DNA of 34,287 bases from Treponema sp. GTDB lineage: Bacteria; Spirochaetota; Spirochaetia; Treponematales; Treponemataceae. The stretch is taken from NCBI GenBank assembly GCA_024402655.1, contig JAKSTH010000012.1, forward strand, positions 1-34,287. The letters are read 5' to 3'. This document shows, one piece after another, positions 1-6,924 of this stretch (its first letter is position 1; every line of letters starts with the position of its first letter). Under the pieces are notes generated by a model. The model made no database searches, was not told the DNA's origin, and saw only the letters and a program-made list of their open reading frames with translations. A program made the translations under genes and the position numbers.

Positions 1-2
1 AG

Positions 3-323
3 TGTCTTGAACAAAACAAAGACGGAACAATTCGCCCTTGTGAAGTTATGAAAGACAACGAAGAACTTGAAGAAATAAGAGCACAACAAGCAAGAATTAT
101 AAATAACGATACGAAAAGGACTGAACGTCTAAAAGCACAGATTGAAAAAATGAAGTGTTGTACTACTTGTGTAAATCATACTTTTTACATTCCACAAGTA
201 GATAGGTTAGTAAAAGGAAAGGACGACACAAAATGCGAAAACTGTATACATTATTCACTTAATAAACTAGAAAATTACAGAAAAGGCAAAGAATTAGTAG
301 ATAAATGGGAGTTAGCAGAATGA
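3..323 (+). CDS. Hypothetical cysteine-rich protein, 5' end outside window
   Basis: The reading frame is open from the first bases of the window. The ATG at 48 has no ribosome-binding site, unlike almost every other gene here, so the true start probably lies upstream and this is a 5'-partial gene. The visible part has a charged helical stretch (roughly residues 1-40 after ATG 48) followed by C-C-x2-C and C-x2-C motifs (CCTTC and CENC), which could bind a metal. It overlaps the next gene at ATGA. I recognise no family. A 91-residue protein starting at 48 is the alternative. Confidence 0.65.
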   Translation, partial: CLEQNKDGTIRPCEVMKDNEELEEIRAQQARIINNDTKRTERLKAQIEKMKCCTTCVNHTFYIPQVDRLVKGKDDTKCENCIHYSLNKLENYRKGKELVDKWELAE

Positions 324-706
324 GTGAAAAGAGAAACAAACAATACACTTGCAAATGGGAGCCAAATTGCGATGACGATTGTCGCAGACCTTATGGGGAT
401 TGCCCAGATAATTGTCCTAACTACAAAGAGAATAAAAGTGTAGAAGAACTAGAAAAAGAGATCGAAGAACAGAAAGCAATTCACGAAAGCGATAAAAAAT
501 CAATTTCCCTTATAATCGAAAAAAGAAAAGAATTTGAAAAAGAAAACGCAGAACTAAAAGAAATAATCATTGATGTTTTAAAAAAACACGGTGAATTGTG
601 TTTTTTATGCGAAAATAAGGGGCAGAAATTACCAGAATGTAAATGTATAAAAGATGAAGAATGTTTAGAACATTTAATAAAATTATATAAAGGGGGAAAC
701 AAATGA
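320..706 (+). CDS. Hypothetical Cys-rich coiled-coil protein
   Basis: This 128-residue protein starts at the ATG overlapping the previous stop (ATGA). GGGAG lies 8 nt upstream, so this start is preferred over the ATG at 305. The N-terminus has many cysteines (CKWEPNCDDDCRRPYGDCPDNC). A long charged coiled-coil segment follows, and a second cysteine group (CFLCENKG..PECKC) lies near the C-terminus. The layout suggests a small metal-binding phage protein with a helical linker. I do not recognise a function. It is translationally coupled to both neighbours. Confidence 0.7.
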   Translation: MSEKRNKQYTCKWEPNCDDDCRRPYGDCPDNCPNYKENKSVEELEKEIEEQKAIHESDKKSISLIIEKRKEFEKENAELKEIIIDVLKKHGELCFLCENKGQKLPECKCIKDEECLEHLIKLYKGGNK

Positions 707-1005
707 CGGTTTATTTATCTGGAAGAATTACAGGGAATGAGAATTGGCAAAACGAGTTTCAACAGGCTGAAGAAGTTTTAATAAAAAAAGGTTTTATTGT
801 TTTATCGCCAAGAATGATAACCGCACCGCTGGAATATGAAGAATTTATGCACATTGATTTTGCTATGATTGATATTTGTGAAGCGGTTATATTTTTAGAA
901 AATGCTACTTCTAGTCTGGGGGCAATTCGTGAGAGAAGATATGCAGAAGCTAAAAATAAATATTGCATAGATTTCAAAGATATTGATTTATTCAAATGTA
1001 GGTAA
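703..1005 (+). CDS. DUF4406 family (nucleoside deoxyribosyltransferase-like) protein
   Basis: A 100-residue protein beginning MTVYLSGRITG. The YLSG-x-I-T-G opening, the A-E-x-x-L-x-x-x-G-F stretch, a middle acidic I-D-x-x-M-I-D segment, and a late SSLGAIRER motif match DUF4406 phage proteins, which share the nucleoside 2-deoxyribosyltransferase fold. Relatives are thought to act on nucleotides, but no activity is established. It starts at an ATGA overlap behind AAAGGGGGAAACAA. The family call is fairly safe; the substrate is unknown. Confidence 0.75.
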   Translation: MTVYLSGRITGNENWQNEFQQAEEVLIKKGFIVLSPRMITAPLEYEEFMHIDFAMIDICEAVIFLENATSSLGAIRERRYAEAKNKYCIDFKDIDLFKCR

Positions 1006-1009
1006 AAAA

Positions 1010-1168
1010 ATGAGTGAAGACGAATTGCAAAAATTGAAAGAAGAACGACAAAAAATCTATATTGAAAATCTTTATAAAGAAATTACAGATCAATCAAAAG
1101 ATGAACATTATAGACTTATAATGGCACAAGAATTATTACAGGATTATATTGAATTATTTATTAAATAA
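1010..1168 (+). CDS. Small hypothetical helical protein
   Basis: A 52-residue, highly charged, mostly helical protein starting MSEDELQKL. The ATG at 1010 lies just after the previous stop and is favoured over an in-frame start at 983 buried in the upstream gene. The ribosome-binding site (AGGT) is weak. No family is recognised. A strong promoter begins 4 nt after its stop. Confidence 0.5.
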   Translation: MSEDELQKLKEERQKIYIENLYKEITDQSKDEHYRLIMAQELLQDYIELFIK

Positions 1169-1171
1169 GTA

Positions 1172-1199
1172 TTGACAATAAATATGAATACAGTATAAT
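1172..1199 (+). promoter_or_regulatory. Sigma70-type promoter, family 1 copy 1
   Basis: TTGACA at 1172-1177 and TATAAT at 1194-1199, 16 bp apart, within the recurring AAGTATTGACAATA context. It drives the nuclease gene at 1231. The leader ends in a strong GGGGG ribosome-binding site. Confidence 0.85.
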
Positions 1200-1230
1200 A
1201 AAGATATGCTTAAATAAAAGGGGGTTACGA

Positions 1231-2079
1231 ATGGTAGTAACAAATGAAATGGGTTTACCTAAAGCATTTGAACTTGCGGTAAAAACTGAAAGACATAATA
1301 AGGCTGGTTGTTATAGTGCGACTACTTTATTACACGGGGCAAAAGAAACAATTCTTTCTGAAAGACATTATGAAGAAATGACAACAGATGTTGCTGATAA
1401 TGTTTGGGCAATCTGGGGAACGGCGGTTCATTCTATTTTTGAAAAAGTAAATGATGAAACATTCAAAGAAATTGAACTTTCTGCTGAAGTTTTACATTCA
1501 ACTGTAACAGGGCGTTGCGACAGTTATGATATGGAAAATGAAATACTTGTTGATTGGAAAACCGCTTCAACTTGGAAAGTAATATACAAAGATTTTGAAG
1601 ATTGGCATAAACAGGGCTTAATTTATGCTTGGTTATTAAATAAACAGGGCTTAAATGTTAAGAAATGTCAATTTATTGCTTTATTAAAAGACCATTCAAA
1701 AAGCAAAGCAAAAATAGATCCAGCTTATCCACAGAAGCCTGTATTTATTTATGAATATGAAGTAACAGAAAAAGACCTTGAAGATATTGAAGATTTTATT
1801 TATGGAAAAATAGAAGAACTTGAAAATGCTTCAAAACTTGCAGATGATGAAATAAAAGAATGTAGTTGCGGAGAACGTTGGGCAACCGATGAAAAATGGG
1901 CTTTAATGAAGAACGGAAGAAAATCCGCATTAAAGTTATTCGATACAGAAGAAGAAGCAGAAAAACACAAGCCAATATATAAAGCAGATTACATTGAATA
2001 CAGAAAAGGCGAAAATAAAAAGTGTTCAGAATATTGCCCTTGTGCCGAGTTCTGCCACTTCTACAATATGAATAAATAG
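1231..2079 (+). CDS. PD-(D/E)XK nuclease, Cas4/RecB-like, probable Fe-S
   Basis: A 282-residue protein with the RecB-type nuclease motifs in order: GTAVHSIFE (His67), GRCDSYD (Asp97), ILVDWKTAS (Asp108, Lys110), and a QxxxY motif (Gln128-Tyr132). A C-terminal cluster (Cys265, Cys269, Cys271, Cys275), with Cys27 near the N-terminus, resembles the Fe-S cluster arrangement of Cas4/AddB-type nucleases. A second Cys pair (CSC, 211-213) is also present. Such phage nucleases usually act as 5'-3' exonucleases with a single-strand annealing protein. An ERF protein and an SSB lie 2-3 kb downstream, so a recombination role is likely. It has its own promoter and a GGGGG ribosome-binding site. Confidence 0.85.
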   Translation: MVVTNEMGLPKAFELAVKTERHNKAGCYSATTLLHGAKETILSERHYEEMTTDVADNVWAIWGTAVHSIFEKVNDETFKEIELSAEVLHSTVTGRCDSYDMENEILVDWKTASTWKVIYKDFEDWHKQGLIYAWLLNKQGLNVKKCQFIALLKDHSKSKAKIDPAYPQKPVFIYEYEVTEKDLEDIEDFIYGKIEELENASKLADDEIKECSCGERWATDEKWALMKNGRKSALKLFDTEEEAEKHKPIYKADYIEYRKGENKKCSEYCPCAEFCHFYNMNK

Positions 2080-2087
2080 GGGGAAAA

Positions 2088-2103
2088 GGGGCAGAAATGC
2101 CCC
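2088..2103 (+). other. Intercistronic GAAA-tetraloop hairpin
   Basis: GGGGCA (2088-2093) pairs with TGCCCC (2098-2103) around a GAAA loop. It has no U-tract. It sits between the AGGGGG ribosome-binding-like run at about 2079-2083 and the ATG at 2113. If it folds, it would bring that run to about 13 nt from the start codon. Confidence 0.7.
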
Positions 2104-2112
2104 TGTAAAAGT

Positions 2113-2937
2113 ATGGAAAGAATAGCTTTATTTAATGACAGTTTTCAAAATTGGAAGAGCCACGATGTACCAAAGGCTCAACTTATACTTACAGATTTGC
2201 CTTATCAGTTAGGCAATAAAATGTATGGGTCAAACCCTGTATGGTATAACGGGGGTGATAATTCAAATGGTGAGAGTAAATTAGCGGGTAAAAGTGCTTT
2301 TAATACTGACACAAAGGAAGGCTTTAGAATTTCTGAATTCTTCCACTTCTGCAATAATTTGTTGAAGAAAGAGCCAAAAGAAAAGAATTCGGCTGGTGCT
2401 ATGATTTTATTTTGTGCATTGGAACAACACGAAGAATTAAAAGAGTATGGCAGAAAATATGGATTTCCAAATTCAATGCCTTTAATTTATTACAAAAATT
2501 ATTCGGCTCAAGTTCTGAAAGCAAATATGCGACCTGTTGGAAACTTTGAAACCGCTTTAATTTTCTATCGGGATAAATTACCAAAGTTCAGAAATAATGG
2601 ACAAATGTTTTTTGAATGTAGACCTTGGATAGAAGATAGGGATACACCGAAAATCCACCCAACTCAAAAACCTGTACCAATTCTGGAAGAACTTATAAGA
2701 ACTTTTACAGATGTTGATGATGTTGTAATTGATTGTTGTGCTGGAAGTGGAACTACACTTCTTGCTTGTGCAAATACACATAGACGGGGTTATGGGTTTG
2801 AACTTATGAAAGAATATGTAAATGGATTTTATGAGAAGATCTTACCTTGTAAACAGACAGATATTTTTGAAGATGTGGAAAAGAAACGGAAAGACGAAGA
2901 AAGAGAAAAAAGAATACAGGAATTCAATTTTAATTAA
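2113..2937 (+). CDS. DNA methyltransferase (N6-adenine or N4-cytosine type)
   Basis: A 274-residue methyltransferase. The catalytic motif DLPY is at residues 28-31, and the late AdoMet-binding motif CAGSGTT is at 209-215 after HPTQKP at 182-187. Motif IV before motif I is the beta-class order. It transfers a methyl group from AdoMet to an exocyclic base amine, probably to protect phage DNA from restriction. No restriction enzyme is adjacent, so it looks like an orphan. The C-terminus is a lysine/glutamate-rich helix. The start has no close ribosome-binding site; a hairpin lies between the G-run and the ATG. Confidence 0.9.
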   Translation: MERIALFNDSFQNWKSHDVPKAQLILTDLPYQLGNKMYGSNPVWYNGGDNSNGESKLAGKSAFNTDTKEGFRISEFFHFCNNLLKKEPKEKNSAGAMILFCALEQHEELKEYGRKYGFPNSMPLIYYKNYSAQVLKANMRPVGNFETALIFYRDKLPKFRNNGQMFFECRPWIEDRDTPKIHPTQKPVPILEELIRTFTDVDDVVIDCCAGSGTTLLACANTHRRGYGFELMKEYVNGFYEKILPCKQTDIFEDVEKKRKDEEREKRIQEFNFN

Positions 2938-2948
2938 GGGGGCAAAAA

Positions 2949-3248
2949 ATGGAATTGAAGAACGTTAAGAAAATTGTATTGGAATTATTAAAAGAAAATG
3001 AAGAATTGCGTGGCGATGATGATTTATTGATATTAGCGGTTTATGAAAAGATAAACCCTTTTATTTCAAGTTATGGCTTTTCTTATGTTATGAAGAATAG
3101 AAAAAAGGGTCATTATCCTAGTTTTGAAAGTATTAGAAGAACAAGGGCGAAGTTACAGGAAGAATTTCAAGAATTAAAGCCGGAAGAAAGAATACAAAGA
3201 GAAAGGGAACTAAATGAATATAAATACCGAGAATTAGCAAGGGAATAG
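2949..3248 (+). CDS. Hypothetical phage protein
   Basis: A 99-residue helical protein following the methyltransferase by 11 nt with a GGGGG ribosome-binding site. The central YVMKNRK..HYPSFESIRRTRAKLQ pattern resembles small phage proteins of unknown function that carry P-S-x-E-S-I-R-R-x-R-x-K-x-Q. The basic central helix could contact nucleic acid, but this is inference. The next promoter starts 3 nt past its stop. Confidence 0.65.
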   Translation: MELKNVKKIVLELLKENEELRGDDDLLILAVYEKINPFISSYGFSYVMKNRKKGHYPSFESIRRTRAKLQEEFQELKPEERIQRERELNEYKYRELARE

Positions 3249-3250
3249 TA

Positions 3251-3280
3251 TTGACAAAAAATAAATAAGTTTGGTATAAT
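3251..3280 (+). promoter_or_regulatory. Sigma70-type promoter, family 1 copy 2
   Basis: TTGACA at 3251-3256 and TATAAT at 3275-3280, spacer 18 bp, in the AGTATTGACAAA context. It drives the SSB gene at 3308. Confidence 0.85.
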
Positions 3281-3307
3281 GTAGGAAATTAAAGAAAGGG
3301 GGCTAAA

Positions 3308-3706
3308 ATGAAAAACCTTAACAAAACTATTATTATTGGAAATCTTACAAAAGATTGTAATGTTGAGTATCTTGGGAACGGAACGGCAAAAGGAAGTATT
3401 TCCATTGCGGTAAACGATACAAGAAAGAGCGGAAATGAATGGATTGATGAAGTTTCTTATTTTGATGTTACAATCTGGGGGAAAATGGCAGAAAACTTGA
3501 AACAGTTTTTAACAAAGGGGCAGAAAGTAGCAATTGAAGGAAAACTGAAACAAGACCGATGGGAAAAAGATGGTCAGAAGTTTTCAAGAATTTTAATTAT
3601 TGCAGAAAGTGTTGAATTGCTTGGGGGTGGTAAAGGAAAAGAAAGTAATTCAACAAGTGCCGAGCCAATGCCACAGGAACAATTTCCAGAAGATATGCCC
3701 TTCTAG
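3308..3706 (+). CDS. ssb: Single-stranded DNA-binding protein
   Basis: A 132-residue OB-fold SSB. It opens with LNKTIIIGNLTKD, has VSYFDVTIWGKMAENLKQFLTKGQKVAIEGKL at about residues 49-80, and then a Gly/Ser-rich disordered stretch. The acidic tip ends EDMPF, like the D-D-x-P-F tail that recruits partner proteins in bacterial SSBs. It coats single-stranded phage DNA during replication and recombination. It is preceded by its own strong promoter and followed, after a hairpin gap, by a ribbon-helix-helix gene and the ERF annealing protein. Confidence 0.95.
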   Translation: MKNLNKTIIIGNLTKDCNVEYLGNGTAKGSISIAVNDTRKSGNEWIDEVSYFDVTIWGKMAENLKQFLTKGQKVAIEGKLKQDRWEKDGQKFSRILIIAESVELLGGGKGKESNSTSAEPMPQEQFPEDMPF

Positions 3707-3755
3707 TGTAGGGGAATTATCCAGAAAGGAAAAGAAAATAAAAGAAGATGTAGAA

Positions 3756-3784
3756 ACCTTGCTCCGTGTTTTTGGGGGCAAGGT
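3756..3784 (+). other. Hairpin in ssb downstream gap
   Basis: ACCTTGC (3756-3762) pairs with GCAAGGT (3778-3784). Extending through TCC/GGG with one G-U pair gives a stem of about 10 bp. It has no U-tract and lies just upstream of the AGGGGG site of the next gene. Its stem shares TTGCTCCGT with the terminator at 4570. Confidence 0.6.
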
Positions 3785-3801
3785 AATACAAGGGGGCTAA
3801 A

Positions 3802-3987
3802 ATGGGAAGAAAGAAAAGCGATTTTGTAGGAAAAAGAATTACAATTTTCTTGCACGAAAATCAAGTTGAATTGTTGGATCAGAAGGCAAAAAGATTAGGT
3901 TTGAGCCGTTCAAAGTACATTGAAACAATGTGCAATCTTGGGGACCAAGTAGAAAATAAAGTATCAGATAAATATAAAAGGGGGTAA
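3802..3987 (+). CDS. Ribbon-helix-helix DNA-binding protein
   Basis: A 61-residue CopG/Arc-like protein. The segment RITIFLHENQVELLDQKA is the beta-strand plus helix A, and LGLSRSKYIETM is the turn and helix B typical of ribbon-helix-helix repressors, which bind DNA as dimers through the strand. It sits between ssb and erf and could regulate early transcription. A GGGGG ribosome-binding site precedes the ATG. The operator is unknown; the recurrent promoter sequences in this window are candidates. Confidence 0.8.
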   Translation: MGRKKSDFVGKRITIFLHENQVELLDQKAKRLGLSRSKYIETMCNLGDQVENKVSDKYKRG

Positions 3988-3990
3988 AAA

Positions 3991-4533
3991 ATGACAGTTT
4001 ACGAAAAACTTATTTTAGCAAGAATTAAATTTCAAAGTGCTAACATTAAAAAGACAGGGGAAAATAAATATGCTGGTTATACTTATTACGAATTGGCAGA
4101 TATTTTACCTTTTATCAATGCTTTATCAAATGAATTAAATTTTATTTGTGTAGTTTCTTTTAATGGTGATTTGGCTAAATTGGATTTTATCAATACAGAA
4201 AAGCCAGAAGAAGTAATTACTTTTACTTCGCCAATGTCTGAAGCAAATTTAAAAGGTTGCCACGCGGTGCAGAATTTGGGGGCGGTAGAAACATATATTA
4301 AAAGATATTTATATCAAAACTGTTTTGAAATCGTTGAAGCTGATGTACTTGACGGAACAATGAACCCAACAGAAAAAAAGATTATTGAAAGTCCAGAAAT
4401 CACAGAAATCAAAAAGGCAATTAAAAGTGGTTTGTTAAAAGGTGATCTTGCAAAAAAAGCTGAATATTACATAAACAATAATGATAATGAAGGCATTAAA
4501 AAGGTTATGAATTATCTTATTGAAAACACTTAA
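3991..4533 (+). CDS. ERF-family single-strand annealing protein
   Basis: A 180-residue protein matching the ERF recombinase family. The N-terminus MTVYEKLILARIKFQ is followed by KTGENKYAGYTYYELADILP and the late GAVETYIKRYLY..FEIVEAD signature. ERF proteins anneal complementary single strands and help circularise or recombine phage genomes. The C-terminal 50 residues are a separate helical segment. With SSB just upstream and a Cas4/RecB-like nuclease at 1231, this forms a likely recombination set. It starts 3 nt after the ribbon-helix-helix gene with a GGGGG ribosome-binding site and ends just before a strong terminator. Confidence 0.85.
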   Translation: MTVYEKLILARIKFQSANIKKTGENKYAGYTYYELADILPFINALSNELNFICVVSFNGDLAKLDFINTEKPEEVITFTSPMSEANLKGCHAVQNLGAVETYIKRYLYQNCFEIVEADVLDGTMNPTEKKIIESPEITEIKKAIKSGLLKGDLAKKAEYYINNNDNEGIKKVMNYLIENT

Positions 4534-4569
4534 TTTGAACGTTTTGCAATTTGGATAATATAAAATGTT

Positions 4570-4625
4570 GGTTGCTCCGTATAGGGATATTTGTAGAAAA
4601 AAAATACGGGGCAACCTTTATTTTT
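4570..4625 (+). terminator. Rho-independent terminator after erf
   Basis: A 13-bp stem (GGTTGCTCCGTAT at 4570-4582 with ATACGGGGCAACC at 4604-4616, one G-U pair) is followed by TTTATTTTT. It ends the ssb-erf transcription unit. Confidence 0.85.
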
Positions 4626-4636
4626 AGGGGGAAATA

Positions 4637-5059
4637 ATGAAAGTCTGTTGTAAATTCGAAAAAGTAGATGGCGGAGTATTTCTGCATTATCCAGATAAAG
4701 CAACGGGGCAAAAGATGAATGATATTTTGACGGGTTGCGAAGAAAAATATAATGGGTATGTAAACATTGAAATCCAAAAACCTTATAAGGCTAGAACAAA
4801 TCAACAGAATAGAATGTTCTGGGGAATAGTTCAGCAGATAGCAAATGAAATCGGAGATGATATAGAAAGTGTGGAAAATGATTTGAAGATGAAAGCGATT
4901 GCGAAGGGTTATCCCTATAAGGTAAGTAAAATTACGGGGCAACCTGTTCCATATTCAATGACAAAGGTGAATACAGTTGAACAAGGTTATTTAATTGACA
5001 CGGCAATAGAAACGGCTTCTTTCTTGGGGATTGTAATAGATGAGCAGAGTGCAAATTGA
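4637..5059 (+). CDS. NinB-like recombination protein
   Basis: A 140-residue protein. The central KARTNQQNRMFWGIVQQIA stretch and the following helical region resemble NinB/Orf proteins of lambdoid phages (recombination mediators replacing RecFOR). The C-terminus has VEQGYLIDTAIE..A...GI. Location beside ssb and erf supports this. Homology is judged by eye, and another small phage DNA-metabolism family is possible. A GGGGG ribosome-binding site precedes it. It overlaps the next gene by 20 nt. Confidence 0.55.
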   Translation: MKVCCKFEKVDGGVFLHYPDKATGQKMNDILTGCEEKYNGYVNIEIQKPYKARTNQQNRMFWGIVQQIANEIGDDIESVENDLKMKAIAKGYPYKVSKITGQPVPYSMTKVNTVEQGYLIDTAIETASFLGIVIDEQSAN

Positions 5060-5444
5060 TATAACAGGGAATAAATACGGAAAACTAACCGTTATAAAAT
5101 ATGTTGATAATAAAAAGTGGTTATGCCGTTGCGATTGTGGAAATGAAAAAATTGCAGATAGTTGTAATTTGAAACGGGGGAACATTAGAAGTTGCGGGTG
5201 CATAAGAAAAGGAAAAAGAAATAAAAGTAATATTCTAAAGTATTTTTTTGCAATCTATGAAGAAAATGAAGTTTATCAAGATGATGAAAGTCTTGCGGGA
5301 GTTTGCGAAGATTACGAAGAATTACATAATTTTTTTCCAGATTATACATTTGCAACATTATCTAGTTTGATAGCAAAAAATAGACCCTTGTATTTTGGGA
5401 AAAAAAGATATAGAATATATAAAATAAATAAGGGGGAAGAATGA
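5040..5444 (+). CDS. Zinc-finger protein related to HNH/AP2 phage proteins
   Basis: A 134-residue protein. Residues about 8-55 (ITGNKYGKLTVIKY..WLCRCDCGN..ADSCNLKRGNIRSCGC) match the N-terminal Cys-rich domain found in phage HNH/AP2-type homing-endonuclease-like proteins. The C-terminal half is different and acidic-aromatic, with no HNH motif, so nuclease activity is not supported. The start overlaps the previous gene. No clear ribosome-binding site is adjacent, which suggests translational coupling. It overlaps the next gene by 4 nt. Confidence 0.6.
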   Translation: MSRVQIDITGNKYGKLTVIKYVDNKKWLCRCDCGNEKIADSCNLKRGNIRSCGCIRKGKRNKSNILKYFFAIYEENEVYQDDESLAGVCEDYEELHNFFPDYTFATLSSLIAKNRPLYFGKKRYRIYKINKGEE

Positions 5445-5737
5445 CACCAAAACAGGAAGAACAACGGGAAAAAGCGATTGAAAGAAGTAATGGCTTTTGT
5501 GCCGTTTGTGGTAGACCCTTGAAAAATGGACAAATGCAATATGCTCATAAAATAGGGAATACGGAAACCAACAGAAAGTTATATGGTTCATTCTTTATTG
5601 ACAGTACATATAATGGGGAACTAGTTTGTAGTTTAGCCTGTAATGCAACTGTTGATGTCGGCAAGAGCAAGGGTAAAATCCTTGATACTCTTGCAGATAT
5701 TTTATTAAAAGAAATGAAAGATTTTAGGGGTGAATAA
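5441..5737 (+). CDS. HNH-like zinc-binding protein
   Basis: A 98-residue protein with C-A-V-C-G (about residues 20-24), Q-Y-A-H-K (about 33-37), and L-V-C-S-L-A-C-N-A (about 61-69). This Cys2...His...Cys-x3-Cys-N spacing is that of HNH nuclease-like domains with a structural zinc site. Its partners and DNA target are unknown. It may be a nicking HNH or a DNA-binding derivative. It is coupled to the upstream gene and overlaps the next at TAATG. Confidence 0.6.
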   Translation: MTPKQEEQREKAIERSNGFCAVCGRPLKNGQMQYAHKIGNTETNRKLYGSFFIDSTYNGELVCSLACNATVDVGKSKGKILDTLADILLKEMKDFRGE

Positions 5738-5886
5738 TGATTGTAAAAAATAAGCATAACAAAAAGATTTATAAGGTTTTGGAAGTTAAAGAAAAAACTG
5801 TAATTCTTGAACGTGAAGACGGCACTAATTTTGAAATAAATAAAAGTGAGTTTAATTTTTATTACGTTGCAGAAAAGGGGGAATAA
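5737..5886 (+). CDS. Small beta-rich hypothetical protein
   Basis: A 49-residue gene starting MIVKNKHNKKIYKVLEV and ending EKGE, with its ATG overlapping the preceding TAA. The alternating pattern (YKVLEVKEKTVILEREDGTNFEI) reads as a small SH3-like or beta-barrel fold seen in many short phage proteins. An AGGGG ribosome-binding site sits 9-10 nt upstream. Function unknown. Confidence 0.6.
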   Translation: MIVKNKHNKKIYKVLEVKEKTVILEREDGTNFEINKSEFNFYYVAEKGE

Positions 5887-6033
5887 ATGAACGGAAGAAC
5901 ATCAAAGAAAATTAGACAGGTTGTAACAAGAAATGCAAAAGAAAGTTTTAATGATGTTGTTGAAACTATTGAGAGTTTGCCATTCAGAAAACGGGTTGCT
6001 TTATGTTGGAAATTACTGATGAAAAAACTGTAA
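5887..6033 (+). CDS. Small basic helical hypothetical protein
   Basis: A 48-residue gene directly abutting the previous stop, preceded by AAAAGGGGGAATAA. It begins MNGRTSKKIRQVV and ends LLMKKL, with a net positive charge and two predicted helices, so nucleic-acid contact is possible. It overlaps the next gene by 31 nt in another frame. No family recognised. Confidence 0.55.
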   Translation: MNGRTSKKIRQVVTRNAKESFNDVVETIESLPFRKRVALCWKLLMKKL

Positions 6034-6269
6034 TTTATTGCAAAACGGGCAAAAGGTGTTACTCTCAAAAAGAAGCTGGAGAAGTAATACGATTAGCCAG
6101 AAGAAGAAATAATTGTAAAAATAAAATACCTGTAAGAAGTTATTTTTGTAAAGTGTGCAGAAGTTACCACACTACAAGTAGAAAGCGGAATTGGTACAGG
6201 GAAGAACAAATAAAAAGAAGTGTAACGGGGATTAGAAGATATGAAAGAAATCAAGACTATTACGATTAA
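6003..6269 (+). CDS. Small zinc-ribbon-like protein
   Basis: An 88-residue basic protein. It has C-K-T-G-K-R-C-Y-S near the start, then a basic RLARRRNN helix, then Y-F-C-K-V-C-R-S-Y-H-T-T-S. The last motif (Y-x-C-x2-C-x3-H-x-T) is typical of small phage and bacterial zinc-ribbon proteins of unknown role. The start overlaps the previous gene and lacks a good ribosome-binding site, so it is presumably coupled. Confidence 0.6.
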   Translation: MLEITDEKTVIYCKTGKRCYSQKEAGEVIRLARRRNNCKNKIPVRSYFCKVCRSYHTTSRKRNWYREEQIKRSVTGIRRYERNQDYYD

Positions 6270-6924
6270 GTGCGAAAGCAAAGATGTATTGAACATTGCA
6301 GAAATGACCGAATTTCAAGGCAACTTGAAAGCGAGAACTGACATTGATTATGATAAAATTAAATTGTCAATTATTAAATATGGTTTCAGTTTCCCCTTCT
6401 TTATCTGGAAGGATGAAGGCAAGAATTATTTATTAGACGGACACGGTAGATTTGCTACATTATGCAAAATGCAGAAAGACGGATATATAATTCCAGATTT
6501 GCCTGTTGTTTATGTAGATTGTAAAGATGAAGCAGAAGCAAAACAGAAACTTCTTCGTTTGAATTCACAGTATGGAAAAATGACAAGCAAAAGTGTGTTG
6601 GATTTTATCGGAGAAGAAGAAATTGAAATTGAAGAACTTTCTTTACCAAAGGGTTTTTTAGATTTTGAAAAAGTTGAAGAAATAGAAGAAAGTCCAGAAG
6701 AAGAATTTGCACAGGAATTAGGGGAAGAAAATAACTACCTTGTTTTATTTTTTGATAGCACTATCGATTGGTTGCAAGTTCAAAGTTTATTTGAACTTAA
6801 AAGGGTGAAAGCGTTAAAATCCACAGATAACTTTCAGCAAAAAGGCGTAGGGAGAGTTATAAACGGAACTCAATTCATAAAAAAAATGCTTGAAGCAGAA
6901 GAAATGAAAAGGGGTGAAAAATGA
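6241..6924 (+). CDS. ParB/Srx-like nuclease-domain protein
   Basis: A 227-residue protein. The LLDGHGRFATL motif (about residues 64-74) is the G-H-x-R box of ParB/sulfiredoxin-like domains, and AKQKLLRLNSQYGKMT follows. Residues 130-160 are strongly acidic. Phage ParB-like proteins of this sort are found beside methyltransferases and DNA-modification genes. Here a glycosyltransferase overlaps its 3' end by 4 nt, suggesting a shared pathway. Partitioning is unlikely because no ParA is present. The catalytic role is uncertain. Confidence 0.75.
   Translation: MKEIKTITIKCESKDVLNIAEMTEFQGNLKARTDIDYDKIKLSIIKYGFSFPFFIWKDEGKNYLLDGHGRFATLCKMQKDGYIIPDLPVVYVDCKDEAEAKQKLLRLNSQYGKMTSKSVLDFIGEEEIEIEELSLPKGFLDFEKVEEIEESPEEEFAQELGEENNYLVLFFDSTIDWLQVQSLFELKRVKALKSTDNFQQKGVGRVINGTQFIKKMLEAEEMKRGEK

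Noticed and set aside
3600..3800. 66-residue ORF overlapping the end of ssb
   Set aside because: It runs through the ssb tail and the hairpin gap, lacks a ribosome-binding site and has no protein-like pattern.
4534..4636. tRNA or small structured RNA in the gap after erf
   Set aside because: The only strong structure is a single long hairpin followed by a T-run, which is a terminator. No cloverleaf can be drawn.
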